Positions 1 through 11,868 of a stretch of 64,000 nucleotides of DNA are shown here, in pieces. The notes beneath the pieces are model-generated. The model did not search any database, had not been told where the DNA came from, and saw only the letters and a list, made by a program, of their open reading frames with translations. The translations under genes and the position numbers were made by a program. How positions within the stretch are numbered: the first letter of the stretch is position 1; each line of letters begins with the position of its first letter. Source of the DNA: Brassica napus (Eukaryota; Streptophyta; Magnoliopsida; Brassicales; Brassicaceae); NCBI RefSeq assembly GCF_020379485.1, contig NC_063452.1, forward strand, positions 51,336,439-51,400,438. The letters are read 5' to 3'.

Positions 1-1917
1 TTTAGGATTTTAAAGCTAATATGATGCAGTTTCATGGCAGCTAATAAATTTTGATAAGTTCTTCTTCCTCCAATTTGGATATAAGATTGAAGAATCTGTC
101 AGACAGGAATTAAGAGATATTTTGGGTATTCAGAATCTTGGAGGAATGGGATCATATCTTGGTCTACCAGAAATCTGGGGGGATCAAATCCAAGTTTTCA
201 GCTTTATACAGGATTGTTTAAATAATAGAGTCAATGGGTGGACTTTCAATTTTTTCACAAAAGGTGGAAAGGAAGTGATCATTAATTCAGTGATTACAGC
301 ATTACCAAATCACACGATGTCCTGTTATCGTTTGCCTAAAGCAACGGTGAAAAAACTGACAAGCGCGGTATCACAATTTTGGTGGAGTCCAGGGGGAAGT
401 ACAAGAGGCATACACTGGAAATCATGGGACAAAGTATGTGTAGATAAGGAGGAAGGAGGTTTGGGGTTTAAAGATATCGCTGATTTCAACACAGCGATGC
501 TTGGTAAACAGTTATGGCGTCTAATAGAGAAGCCAACACTTTATTTTCTCGAGTTTTCAAAGGTCGGTATTTTAGGAATGCTTCACCCTTGGAACCGATT
601 CGTTCATATTATCCGTGGTACGGCTGGCGGAGCATTGTTTCTGCTAGATCTCTGGTTAGCAAATGACTAATCAAAAGTGGGATCAGGGTCTCTATATCTG
701 TATGGAATGATCCCTGGCTCCCAACCACTCGCCTCAGACTAGCTAATAAAAATCAACACAATTTATACCCGGACCTTACAGTAGAGTCCCTCATTGACTC
801 TACCTCGCGTACTTGGAATACAGAGGCAATTAGGGCTTTGGTGGATCCTCAGGATGCGAAACTTATAGAAAGTATTCACTAAGCAGGACTCAGCGGGTTG
901 ATAGAGATGGATGACACTTTACAAAAACCGGAAAAATATACGGTCAAATCAGGATATCAGGTAGAGCGGATTTATCCAGATAGAGAAAGACCACTATTAC
1001 TGATTAGTGACAGGGTGTATAGCAGTGCGGAAGAATTTACAAGCAAGAGGGATTCAAGAGGATATTTGTTGTGTAGATGTGGAGCTCCTGAGGAATCAGT
1101 AAATCATGTGTTCTTTGAATGTCCTCCAGCTCTTCAGGTTTGAGCACTTTCGAAGATACCATCAAATCCAGCTATTTTTCCAACAAGTTCCCTCTTCACA
1201 AACATGGATCATCTATTCTGGAGAGTTTTATCACAGATAGAGGATCACCAGTTTGCATGGATACTATGGTACATCTGGAAAGCTAGGAATAATAAGGTTT
1301 TCAGTAATTTGGATATGGACCCTATGGATACACTTAAATTGGCTGAAACAGAATTAACATTGTGGGCTGAGGCACAAATTGTGAATGATCAGAGGACGCC
1401 ACCACCAATAATAGATACGATATTGCCGTCGATCCCAGGACGATGGTGTTTTACAGATGGCTCGTGGAAAGAGGGCATTATTTTTTCAGGACAAGGTTGG
1501 CTCAGTACTTTGGAAGGTTTCGATGGATTGTTAGGGGCGAGAAATGTCCGGGCTATTCTTTCGCCTCTTCATGCAGAGATGGAAGCACTACTATGGGCAA
1601 TGGAATGCATGAGGAATTTACGTCAATTTCAGGTCACGTTTGCAATAGATTGTTCTCAATTGATGAAGATGGTTTCGGAACCAGAGGATGACCAGCTTTT
1701 GCAAATTATTTAGAAGATATCAAGATCCTGAGAGAGAGTTTCACCCGATCAGAGCTTATCTATGTACCACGAACGCAAAATTCAAAGGCGGATAGTCTAG
1801 TACGCAGTGCTAGAAAGCAATCGTCTTTCGTTGTTCACATGGATGCAGATCACCCAGTTTAGTTTACAGAGTCAGTATGAGTCTGTGTTGTTGATGACAA
1901 AAAAAAAAAAAAAAAAA
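1..1917 (+). mobile_element. LINE (non-LTR) retrotransposon, 3' part
   Basis: Decayed L1-type LINE, cut at its 5' side by the window edge and ending in a run of about 17 A at 1901-1917. The order reverse-transcriptase C-terminus, zinc-binding RT-associated domain, RNase H, poly-A is the usual 3' half of a plant LINE. I could not identify a target-site duplication because the left end lies outside the window. Confidence 0.9.
122..1862 (+). pseudogene. LINE ORF2 remnant (RT C-terminus, zf-RVT, RNase H)
   Basis: Remnant of the LINE polyprotein that copies the element's RNA into DNA at the nick. 122-670 carries the RT thumb/connection region, with motifs such as [18 protein letters not shown] and QFWWSP. 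About 898-1143 holds the zinc-binding region (CRCGAPEESVNHVFFECP). 1204-1713 plus the frame continuing to 1862 holds an RNase H fold: FTDGSW, HAEMEALLWA and a C-terminal NSKADSLVRSAR stretch typical of the plant LINE RNase H. Stops and frame changes near 670, 880, 1143 and 1713 break it, so it cannot make a working protein. The palm domain with the catalytic YxDD box would lie upstream of the window. Confidence 0.9.
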
Positions 1918-2371
1918 TTCTTCAGTGCAATTGTGGGATTAGAATACTTCAGATGCCATTTTTAGGCTTAGGCTTCTCGGGCCCAATACCCATTAAAGGG
2001 GCCAATATTCTATAGGACTTCTTCGGCCTTACGGTAGGCTCAGTCATATTTAAAGGGAACAACTAGTTTCACAATAAAAGAATCAACAGTTTTGCTCCTG
2101 ACTACTACTTGACATAAAATTACCACAACTCAGATGTTTCCAAAATGTGTTTTTTTTTTTCCTTCAGAACATAGTCATCAAACTAATAATTCACATCAAT
2201 AACAGAGTCAGAGGAGTAGCTCTTACAATCCAACTCCAAATCAACGGTACCTGAGAAGCAGAAACCAAGATGAGCAAAGAGAAAGTCAGTTCCTTTAGAG
2301 ATTTCAAAGAGAAACCATCACTTATCTAATAAATATATATATGAACTTTAGAATAGATTACCTTATTATTA
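1918..2371. other. Intergenic, no gene seen
   Basis: AT-rich sequence between the LINE poly-A tail and the 3' end of the ICR3-like gene. It probably includes the latter's 3' UTR. No coding or structural RNA signal was seen. Confidence 0.5.
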
Positions 2372-4605
2372 TTATTCTGTTAGTCTCCACCCATTTCTGC
2401 GACTTCTTCCACCAAACACCAATCTTCTTAAGCTTATTCCCTGTTTTCTTCTTTGCACTTCATCATCGATATCCTCAGAGTAAGAAGGGTTTCTTTGATT
2501 ATTGTTGTTTCCAGCAGAGAGCATGGCGTTAGCCTTTTCCGCAGCTTCTCTCAATTGGTTTGATTGAACTTGGAGCTCCCTGAGTTCTGTTCCCATTTCT
2601 GACTTCAGTGTCTCGTTCTTGTCTGAAACGATCTGTAGTTGTGTCTCTTTATCCATCAAATCCGCCTTTAACTTCTCGATTACCTCCCTTTGTTGTTTCA
2701 GCTCAGCTTCAGCTTCAGCATCTGTCTCTTTCTGGTTCTTCAGTAATAGGTATACGTTATCGGTCTCATCTGAAATAAACTGTAACTCTGTTTCCTTAGC
2801 CACCAACCTCGCCTTTAGCTTGTCTAACTCTGTTTCCATTGCTGAGTTTGACGCTTGAGTTGCATCTAGTTGCTCAGTGACTCTAACCGCTCTCTGGCTA
2901 TTCTTCTCAGCCTCTCTCATTGCAAACCCTAGCTTCATGAGCACGTCTTGTATATCTGTCTCCCTCTTGTGGATATCTGACTTCAGTGTCTCGTTCTGAT
3001 CTGAAACGATCTGGAGTTGTGTTTCTTTATCCATCAAATCCGCCTTTAACTTCTTGATTACCTCCCTTTGTTGTTTCAGCTCAGCTTCAGCATCTGTCTC
3101 TTTCTGGTTCTTCTTTAGTAATAGGCATAGGTTATCGTTCTCCTCTGAAATAAACTTTAATTCTGTTTCCTTACCCACCAACCTCGCCTCTAGCTTGTCT
3201 ATCTTGGATTTAGCTGTCCTTAATTCAAACCGGAGTTCAGCTTGTATCCTTAACCGAGATGAAGCCTTTACATTCCCCTCTTGGTCATTTTTACCAGAGG
3301 CTTCTAGAGCCGCTCTCAGTCGCTCTACCTCACATCTCAAGGAAGATATTTCATCCTTCATCTCATTTGATTCCCCAAGTTCTAAACTTGCATACTCTTT
3401 AAGCAGAGTTTCGTGGTTTTCCAAAACCCCGGGTTAGCCAGAAGTTTGGTCACAAGACCTCCAAGCCATACCATCCTAGATTTTGACTGTTCAAGCTCCA
3501 CCGCCATTTTCTTATAACTATCAACTGCTTTTGTGCCATCTGACTTCAGTTCTTCTACTGCCTTTTTAGCATTCTCCATTTGCCTTAGAGTTTCGGTGGC
3601 TAAAGCCTTCGTTTCAGCGTCTGTTACCTCACAGTCCTTAAGTTGGTTACTAAAATTCTCGACGAGGAAAAGCGTGTCCATTAAGTTTCCTCTCAAAAGC
3701 TGAATCTCAGAGTTACGCAACTCAGCTTGTTTCACATGATCAGCTTCAGAAGAAGCCACCATCTCAATCTGAAGCTTGAGTTGTCGGATCTCTTGAACAA
3801 CAACAGCCAGTCGTCCCCTTTCATTAGTACTAGTAGCACCAAACTCCAAATCCCATCCCTGAGATACACTTCGATGATTAAAAGCACCGGTTTTATCTGT
3901 TTCTTCCTCCAAGACCTGATTCTTAGTCTCCTGGAGCTTAGAGGAAACTTCTTGTAGCTGTTTCTTGGACTCTTCTGCTTCTTGCTTTGCTTGCTTCTTT
4001 GATGTCTCAGACACACTGACTTGATGTTTCGCCTTCTTCAGCTCCCCTTGAAGCTGTGAGACTAGCGACTCAAGCTCCGTTATTCTGCTCGGCCTCTTCT
4101 TCTGTTAGCAAACAAGCATGACAGTGTTACGGCAATCCCAAGGAGATAAAATAAACAGACAATAGAGTGGAAGTTAGTTACATTTTTATCTCTCAACTAC
4201 TCTAAATTAAATGTTCTACCTAATTTTATATCCCATAGACACGAAATCTAATGTATGCTACATTTTTCCTCATTAAAGTCAAGTCAGTAACATGTTATGA
4301 TGGAACGGCTTATCTAGGATCATGCAAATAAAAGATAGTTTATTGAAATCTAAATGCACCAACATCCAACAAAGAATAAAACAATAAAAAATTGAATCTG
4401 AAATAAGCTTAGTACAAGAGAGGCTCATACCTCGGAGAAAGGACTTGGTGAAGGTTTACGGTCTGAAACTTTTGGACTTGTGTCCTTTGGTATTCTATTA
4501 TTAGCTGAGATAGCAGATGAAGAAGAGTCTGTCTCTAGCGCTGCTAACTTTAGTGGCCGAGCAGCACGAGGAGACAGCTTCTTGGGAACATCTGGAGATC
4601 CATTT
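2372..4605 (-). pseudogene. ICR3: Interactor of constitutive active ROPs 3-like (ICR3/RIP5), frameshifted
   Basis: ICR/RIP proteins are coiled-coil scaffolds that bind active ROP GTPases at the plasma membrane and on microtubules. Exon 4605-4431 encodes the family N-terminus (GSPDVPKKLSPRAARPL). After an intron (4430-4102, GT..AG on the minus strand) comes the main coiled-coil exon from 4101 (KRPSRITELE). Three defects are visible. A one-base loss near 3428 throws the frame between KSRMVWLGGLVTKLLANP and ENHETLLKEYASL. The ROP-binding QWRKAA motif reads QLREAA (codon TTG at 2555-2553). A one-base loss near 2450 shifts the frame just before the conserved basic tail, which is still legible in another frame as LKKIGVWWKK. 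An internal coiled-coil block is duplicated (2600-2825 and 2970-3195). Exon 1 was not found; an ATG at 4956 reading MQT is suggestive only. Assignment to ICR3 rather than a paralogue rests on remembered sequence and neighbours. Sequencing error could account for the frameshifts but not for the W-to-L change. Confidence 0.82.
2600..3195 (-). repeat. Direct duplication inside ICR3 coiled coil
   Basis: Two near-identical segments of about 225 bp (2970-3195 and 2600-2825) each encode a block with KETEL.FIS, then NQKETDAEAE, then KLKADLMDKETQLQIVSD. The spacer holds the DIHKRETDIQDVLMKLG segment. The duplication adds about 70-75 residues to the coiled coil. Confidence 0.8.
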
Positions 4606-5622
4606 CTGCCCCAAAACACATACAAAATCAAAAACAAAAAGATCGACAAGATGAAAATCACGAGGACATTCACACTCAAGCACATGTGCAAGAGAATTAC
4701 TGATAGTAACAGATCATTAAAGGTCATAATTTGTTGGCTAGAATGGATTTTCGTTAAAAAAAAAAGAGAGAGACTAGAGAAAAGTTGTGATTGAATTTGA
4801 TTAAACAGAGGCAATGTATTTGAGGACCACAAGAATGCAACCTTTAAGATTCAGTGTTGAATATAACTCCCATAAGGAAACAACAAAAGGGGAAAAGAAT
4901 CAGCCATAAATGTAAAGAATCTATAGAAAGTCAAAATCAAGATTTGGGTCTGCATACTGTAATATTCTCCCTCCAATTCACAGGATGAATATATTTTGGG
5001 TTTATCGAAAAGATATTTACCATCCTCTTCTTTGCTTCTTCAATGTATAGCCTGACCCACCAACAATTGTATAGAGAGCTCATGAATATTCAATACTGAA
5101 AGATGGAGACATAGGTTACAATCGAATGGCAAGAAAACATGACGGTAGTTATTAAAAAGAAAGGATAAGCGTATAAAAATATTTCTTTACGTCTGAATTC
5201 ATATTCATTACCAGCAAATGAACATCTTAAGGAAGAAACAAAATCTTTTCTCGCACTTCTTACTAATGTCTTATGTTTGCATAGAGATTCGTTGGATTGT
5301 GTCTGTGTCGAAACATCTGATTTTATAACAAATGTACTGCTTCTTTTTTTGCTTGAGACTATTCTATTCAAATGAACCTGCTTATCCATAGCTCTGGAAC
5401 ACCATCAAAAACTTGGTGTTTAACATGTCACTCGAAGACTATTTCTATTCAAATGTTACTGCTCATGAGAAATATAATATTATAAAAGATGGTATGAGAT
5501 TTGAGATTCCCCGAAGAAAGTAAAATGTTGTGTATCTCAATATCAAATATAATTGAAAACAATTGTTTAAGAGATTGATGTGGAAAATCAAAACCAGTAC
5601 TCAGTTAACCAGGACAGGTTCA
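4606..5622. other. ICR3 upstream / SEN2 downstream DNA
   Basis: No convincing gene. It should include the ICR3 first intron, 5' UTR and promoter, and the SEN2 3' end. A minus-strand open frame at 5389-5090 has no recognisable domain. In my memory of Arabidopsis a tetraspanin gene (TET4) lies between ICR3 and SEN2; no tetraspanin coding sequence is visible here. Confidence 0.45.
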
Positions 5623-6375
5623 TCAAAGAGATTTCAAATCACTCACAGTGGTAGCATTTGGTTTTGGATTTGTGGTTTCATCTTCACGATTGAGTTCTGG
5701 GCTCCATCTACAAATAGTTTGCTCTTCCACTCTGTAGTTCTCCAAACACAAAGGTAGATTCAAATCCTCTTTTTTAGAGTTACCACTCACATGGACAGTC
5801 AATAACGTCTTGGCAACACTGCCGCTTAAACGAACAGCACAATGGACATCTGACCACACTCTTAACCGATTACTATCACCAGACTGAACCAAAACAGAGT
5901 ATTCAGAGTGGACAAGAGATGGATGGTGACGGTATGCCACGAAATGCACACCGTATTGCAACCCGGATCTCAAAACCCAGTTCTTGGACCGTAAATGTGA
6001 ATAAGGTTTGAAAAATATCGGGAAGTTTGGTCTTTGTGATTTCATGTACATCCAAGTGTCGACTTCGTTCTCCAAGCAACGGCCTTGGAGGTAGATTTTG
6101 ATGCATTTGAGATTGTAAAGCAAATAGAAAGCTTCTTCAAAGGATAACTGAATACATTTCTTGTCTTTCTCAGCGGATAGGACGAGTCTGCCAAAACAAC
6201 AGCGGTCGAGTAGCTCAGCTTGCTCAGGCTCAACCGCTAGAAGCACGTTGCAACTCGAAAGGGAACCGGATGTCTCTGTTTTGGCTAGAGAGAGTTGGAG
6301 CTCTGAGACTGAGTTTGAAATTGGTTCCGCAAGAGCTTTGGCTTCAGCACCTTTCCATTTCCATCTGGGTGCCAT
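5623..6375 (-). CDS. SEN2: tRNA-splicing endonuclease catalytic subunit SEN2
   Basis: Catalytic subunit of the tRNA-splicing endonuclease, which cleaves pre-tRNA at an exon-intron junction. The 250-residue product starts at MAPRWKWKGAEAKALAEP (ATG 6375-6373); the eight codons upstream in the open frame fall beyond a splice acceptor and are not coding. The N-terminal half (SSCNVLLAVEPEQAELLDR, LSFEEAFYLLYNL) and the C-terminal nuclease fold (YSHLRSKNWVLRSGLQYGV) match the plant Sen1/Sen2 family. The presumed catalytic triad is present: Tyr148 in HFVAY, His156 in LVHSEY, Lys189 in GSVAK. The Tyr-His spacing of eight matches yeast Sen2. Coding sequence is a single exon at normal family length, and nothing looks broken. 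The 5' UTR is split by an intron. The gene is divergent from RBR gene A and was probably served by a shared promoter, now separated by the MULE. Confidence 0.93.
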   Translation of the reverse strand: MAPRWKWKGAEAKALAEPISNSVSELQLSLAKTETSGSLSSCNVLLAVEPEQAELLDRCCFGRLVLSAEKDKKCIQLSFEEAFYLLYNLKCIKIYLQGRCLENEVDTWMYMKSQRPNFPIFFKPYSHLRSKNWVLRSGLQYGVHFVAYRHHPSLVHSEYSVLVQSGDSNRLRVWSDVHCAVRLSGSVAKTLLTVHVSGNSKKEDLNLPLCLENYRVEEQTICRWSPELNREDETTNPKPNATTVSDLKSL

Positions 6376-6384
6376 GGAATGAAG

Positions 6385-6912
6385 CTGCATATATAGCATT
6401 AAAAATCAAACTTTTGAACATAAGAATATAAAAGCCAAAAACAGGTTGAGCAAAATATAAAGCATATGCTTCTGCTTAGTTTATCAGCAGCAACAAGTAT
6501 TACAGTATAGGAACTCAGACGAACATTGTTAGTGACCAATGGTAAATCAACAATTGACATACTTGGAAGAATCCAAGTTGGAGACAAAGCTATCTATTAC
6601 CAGCAGAGAGACATACATACTTCAACACGCAAATTGCATCTTAACGTGCCCCTATACATGCTTAAGCTTTTGAGTTTAGCGCAAAAAACTTATTTCAGGC
6701 ATTTTAACGAACAGTTTCCGTGCACCAATATTCCTTAGAAGATACATAGAAAACATTCAAATAGCTCACAATTCAAATACCAAACCTTATAGAAGTTCAA
6801 TTATTTAAATGCACCAAAATAAACTCTAACTTCAATGGAGATTCATTCACAATATGATTGATTTGAGGTGTAACAACCGAGTAATTTAGCGAAATCAAAG
6901 GTTACTAATTAC
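6385..6912 (-). other. 5'-UTR intron of SEN2
   Basis: On the minus strand the donor AAG|GTAATT lies at 6913/6912 and the acceptor TATGCAG at 6391-6385, nine bases upstream of the ATG. The same intron ends are conserved in the truncated second copy (acceptor near 35770, donor near 36192), which supports them as real. Confidence 0.7.
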
Positions 6913-7840
6913 CTTGATTATCGTTACTGATTCTTTGTTAATCCTCCGCGATCTCGTCGAAGCGGGGAGAGAATTGGACTGAGTTAATTTATTTGATTTT
7001 CAAAAATAAAAAAGAGAACAGTAGATTCTTTTGGGAGCATAACTCCATATGACCTCTACCCTCCAAAAAAATCTCCATTTATCCTTTTATTATAATATAA
7101 TTTTTTTTTCATTTTTTTTAAATAGAAAATGTGGCTAAAGACAGGATTGCCCTAAAATAATTTAGTTATTTACAAGATTCAACCAAAAAGATCCGACCCA
7201 TACAATACAAACCCTAAAACCCGACCCATCTAAACCAAAACGATGTCGTTTTGAATTACTCAACATTCTCTTCTCCAAAATTTTCAATCATCGGGTCTGT
7301 CTCTCCCCCAACCTTCCCCTTGCGACACTCTCTATTGCGAAATCGGAGATTGAAACCCTAGAGTATCCATCTTCGTTCTTCCTTGTTTATTCTCCATCTA
7401 ATTCGAAAATCCATCTTCGTTCTTCCTTGTTCGTTTGTGTCTCAACTATCTCTTTGTCTCTCTTGTCTGAAACCCTAAAGTCGAGACCGCTTCGTTTCTT
7501 CTTCCTTCTTTGTCGAAATCGAAGCTCCATCTTCGTTCCTTGTGGTAAGTGATTAGTTTCCCTTTATTTGGTTGTTATTTGGTCGAATTTGTATGTAGAT
7601 TTGAAAACAAATTTGGGGAAAACTTTGAATGTGTCTTATGTTTACATCGAATCTGTATGTAGACTGATACGTTTTTTTTTGTGTGTTTCCGATTTGAGTG
7701 ATAAATTGTATTTAATTTTTGTTAATAAAATTGTATTGGGGAAACTTAGTTGATGTTGTGTTGTTGTTTTGCGGTTTGAATTTAGTTTCATTGAGTGTTG
7801 TAATGTCTGTTTCATTGAGTGTTGTAATGTCTTGTACAGG

Positions 7841-10800
7841 GAAGTTATAAAAGGAAATCAAAAAGGAGTCCCCAATGAAAGGCGTCGCCAATCTCTTAGA
7901 ATCCAAAAACCGGACTCAATTGCAAAAAGGCCGGAGCCGAGAGTTCACAAGAGCAGTAAGAAGAGTAAGAAGAGTAGGCCAGTGAGAGAGCCAGTGAGAG
8001 CACAAAGTGTAGAATCGCTCTCAGCCTCAGATGAGTCCGAAAGGGAGGGGTCCGAAAGAGAGGTATATATTTTCTATTCATTGTTATTTTTAGTGAGAAA
8101 TGCTGAGTAGTAATTAGTAGTACTACTAGTACTTCTTGTATTTCTAGCATTACTAACATGTATATATGTATTTTGATTGCAGGAAATGCAACCAATGCAA
8201 CCCCTTGAGTTCTACTTCAAAAGCAGTGAGTTCCCCAAGAGTTCCAAGATACAAACTAAGTGCTTTGTAACCAAGACAGTAAAGCTCATCAAGGGTAAGC
8301 CTGAGGCTGAATCGTTCACAAGCCATCCTCAGTTTCAACATTTCTTCCACATGCCAGACGAAGATAACCTGAAGCTCCAGGGGATGTGGATGTTACTCTT
8401 GCGCACCATTTGTACTCCAGAAGATGATGTTGCATGATTTGCGGTTAATGGTGTACCCATCCGCTATTCTATGAGGGAGCATGCCCTCATCTCTGGCTTA
8501 GACTGCGGTGATTATCCACCAAAGTACGAGAAGTTGGGGGGTTATAAGTTTGTGGATTATTACTTCCATGACAAAAAGAAGATCACCATCAGCAATGTGC
8601 AGCAGAAGATGTTATCTATGCCACCGTGTCCAGATAGATTGAAGATGACTGTCTTATTTTTTCTTGGTCGGGTTATCAGAGGAAAGCCGAAGGATTCTGG
8701 ACATTTAGACCTCTTCATATTAAGGATGATTGACGATTTAGATGCTTGCAGATCATTTCCCTGGGGTCGTCTAACATTTGAGGATGCAATAAAGGAGATT
8801 AAGCACGTGATGAACAATCTGAAGGGTGAAGTGAAAGAGGCATGCGCCTTTCCTGGATTCATAATCCCTTTAGAGGTAAATCATATAGTTTTGTAAATTT
8901 TTAGTTGTTATATAATTGAAATCTAACACTATGACAATGGATGTACTAGGTTTTGGCTTTTGAGTGTATTCCGGATTTGGGGAAAACGTTTAGAATCTAT
9001 TCAGACGACTGTAGTGAAGACTGTCCAAGGATGTGCAAGAGCCGGTTTACAAAGTCCAGTCTTAAGGGTTATCCTTTGGAAGACATATATGCTGCAGTTG
9101 GAGACACAAAGGTACATGTATATAGTTATAGTAGAAGCTAGATGAACATAAAATTTAACTGATCTAACTTATTGTTTTATTTTCAGGTTATTAACAGTGT
9201 GTTAGTTCCAACTATTGGTGAGCAAATTATGCTGGCTCGTATCATTGATGAGGAGCGAGAGTATGACCGTCAGGGCAGGCCAAGTGATACTTGGAACTAC
9301 TGGTTAAATGTGAAGCAGAAGAATATTTGGTGGAAAGAGCTATATGAGTTAGATCAAGCTGCACGAGGAGTGTTGCCAAAAAATAAAGACAAAGAAAAGG
9401 TGACGTTTGCAGAAGGATCATCCTCTAATTCTGGTTTAGATTCGAGGTTGCAAGGTCTGGAAGAGAGGATTTTGGAGTTCATGGGAGAAGGATTTGTTGG
9501 ACTTCACGTAACGGTGGAGACAAAGCTAGAGGCTCTAGGCTCAAGGATGAGTCATATTGAAAAGAACCAGCGGATTTTGAAAAGAAGGGCTAAGAAAATG
9601 GAAGACAAGCTAACTTCTATTGAGAGTAAGGTGGAGCCGAGTCATGGTGAAGACATGGATTTTTGACAGTGGGACTATGGTACATATGAAGAGAAGGAGA
9701 AAGCTAATTCTGAGAAGGACAAAGCTAATGCTGAGCAAGAGGCTGGGAAAGAGAACGATAACATCGAGAATACTGAGCAAGAGGCTGAGAGAAAAAATGA
9801 TGAAGAAGGGGAAGAAAAAGAGGCTGATGACAATGCTCAGCAAGAGGATGAGAAAGAAAAGGAAAATAGTGAGGCTGATGAGCAAGACAAGGAAGACAGT
9901 GAGAGTGAGAGTGAGAGTGAGACTGATGAGTTGAAGCAATTGAAGGAGATATGTAGAGTACAAGCTGATAAACTGTGGAAAGAAATTGAAGCGGAAGAAG
10001 AAGAGGTTGGAGGGAAACAAGATGAAGAAGAAGGTGAAGAGAAAGAGGCTGAAACCAGTGACGAAGAGAAAGAGAACAGTGAGGATGATGAGAAAGTTGA
10101 AGAAAAAGTGGTGGAATCTGAGGCTGAAGGCAAAGATGATCAAGCAGAGGTTGAAGGGAAAGAGGATCAAGAAGAAGAAGTTGAAGGGAAAGAGTCTGAA
10201 ACCAGGGAGCAAGATAAGGAGAAAAGTGAGACTGATGAGGTGGAATCTGAGGCTCGGGAGGCAGAGATAGAAAAAGGAACTCCGACACCACCACGTGGGA
10301 ATCAGACAGAGGGAACTCCCACACCACCACGTGGTAGGACTAAGGCAATGGCTGCGAGGAGACTAGTGACAAGGACTATGGAGGGAGAACCTGGAAAAGG
10401 TGTTGAAGTTGTTGCGGAAGAGGTTGTGGAAACAGAGGAAAAAAGCAGGAAGAAAGTTGCAGAAGAAGAGAAAAAAGAGGAAGAGGCTGTGAAAGTTGTT
10501 GAAGAACAGGTTGAGGAAGTTGTCGAGGAACAGGCTGGGGAAACAGAGGGAAAAAGCAGGAAGAAAATTGCAGAAGAAGAGAAAAAAGAGGAAGAGACTG
10601 TGAAAGTTGTTGAAGAACAGGCTGGGGAAGTTGTCGAGGAACAGGCTGGGGAAATTGTTGAGGAATATACTGAGGAAGAAAAGCAAAGGTTGATCATGGT
10701 TGTTTACAAGGAAGCACCGAGTCCTTGGATCATGCATAGGTGCAAGGAGAATGCCGCTGTTGCTGTACCTAAGAAGAGTGGCAGGCCAAAGAGGAAATCA

Positions 10801-10923
10801 CAGTGGGTGCAGACTCCTTTCACGGAGGGGAAGAAACGTAAAACAAAGCCTTATGCTTATGTATTTATTAGGAATCTATGTTTAAAACTTGGTAGTAGAA
10901 TGTTAAGTATTTTGGATGTTTAA
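7841..10923 (+). pseudogene. DUF1985 (Ulp1-associated) MULE gene, broken
   Basis: Captured-gene type found in Ulp1/Kaonashi MULEs of Brassicaceae. Likely exons: about 7841-8062 (basic, QSLRIQKPD, KKSKKSRPVREPV), 8183-8875 (DUF1985: WMLLLRTICTPEDD, VNGVPIRYSMREHALISGLDCGDYP), 8950-9111, and 9187 to the end, all with GT..AG borders and one reading frame. In-frame TGA codons stop it at 8435-8437 (where family members have Trp before FAVNG) and at 9664-9666. After the second stop comes about 400 residues of Glu/Lys-rich low-complexity sequence. That stretch contains two tandem units of about 115 bp (near 10438-10670) and two TPTPPRG boxes. No C48 Ulp1 protease domain is visible, although many relatives carry one. 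The function of DUF1985 is unknown. Upstream 7200-7560 is a C/T-rich leader with repeated CCATCTTCGTTCTTCC. Confidence 0.75.
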
Positions 10924-11110
10924 AACTTGGTAGTAGAATGCTTTTGAATGTTTAAATCTTGGTGTGTTGCAACAGGTTTGGAAAACTAAGTTTACAGGTG
11001 TTACCATGCCCAAAAATGAGTAAGATGGATAACTAGATTTACTGGGTTTATTACGCCAAAAAAACACTATAAAAGATATACAAAAAATTAGTAAACACAT
11101 GTAAAACACT

Positions 11111-11147
<37 letters not shown>

Positions 11148-11868
11148 AAAAAACGAATTGAAAAATGCATTTCACATTTAAAACATGCAGCCGTCATAAA
11201 TATTTTAATATTATTTTTAACACTTAGTAATACCTATGGTAATCTTCAAGGTAATAGTAATACCACCATACACATAGTAATACTTTGGCATTTTTTACGT
11301 TTTTGTAGTAAATCCATCTCAAAAAAGAATGTTTGGTAGTAGAACCAATGATTTTACCCTATTATTATCGTCAAAGAAGACATTTACATAAGCAATTTAC
11401 GAGAAATATGTATTTTGTAAAATTCTACTTACTATATTGTTAACCATTCACATACTAACAATGAAAGTCAAGGAAGTTTTTTGGGAAACCGTTAAGATTT
11501 TCTTAAACTATTGAAAATAATTAACAAAAATAGCCTAATCTATATATTTATTATATACGTAGCCTACGAATTGAAAATAATCATATAAAGATAGTCTAAA
11601 TTACACATAACGTAGTGATACACATTGGTTTCAAATTGCACATAAGAATACCAGTAAAACCCAGTAATCCAAATTGCACATAATAATACCAATAAAACCC
11701 AGTAATCCAAATTGCACATAATAATACCAGTAAAACCCAATAATCCAAATTTCACATAATAAGCCCAGTAATCTCCAGTAAAACCTAGGTAGTACCTGAA
11801 CCACTCCCACATTCAAAATACGATGCCATACCTTCTCCTCTGCCTCTTCCTCTGGCTCCTCTAGCTCC
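10924..11868. other. MULE internal non-coding region with repeats
   Basis: Non-coding DNA between the two convergent MULE genes. It holds a (TA)n microsatellite at about 11115-11142. At 11631-11780 about four units of roughly 45 bp carry the core AATTGCACATAATAATACC plus AGTAAAACCCA. Short AGTAATACC-like motifs recur here and again at 13440-13560. Confidence 0.7.

Noticed and set aside
4940..4956. ATG reading MQT as the ICR3 first exon
   Set aside because: It resembles the family start, but no splice donor follows and the next codons do not match, so exon 1 is left unassigned.
5090..5389. 99-codon minus-strand frame
   Set aside because: No domain, poor composition, lies in intergenic DNA between ICR3 and SEN2.
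9610..10330. Long minus-strand frames rich in Leu/Phe/Ser opposite the MULE gene
   Set aside because: Antisense shadow of the Glu/Lys-rich repeat on the plus strand; no motif of its own.
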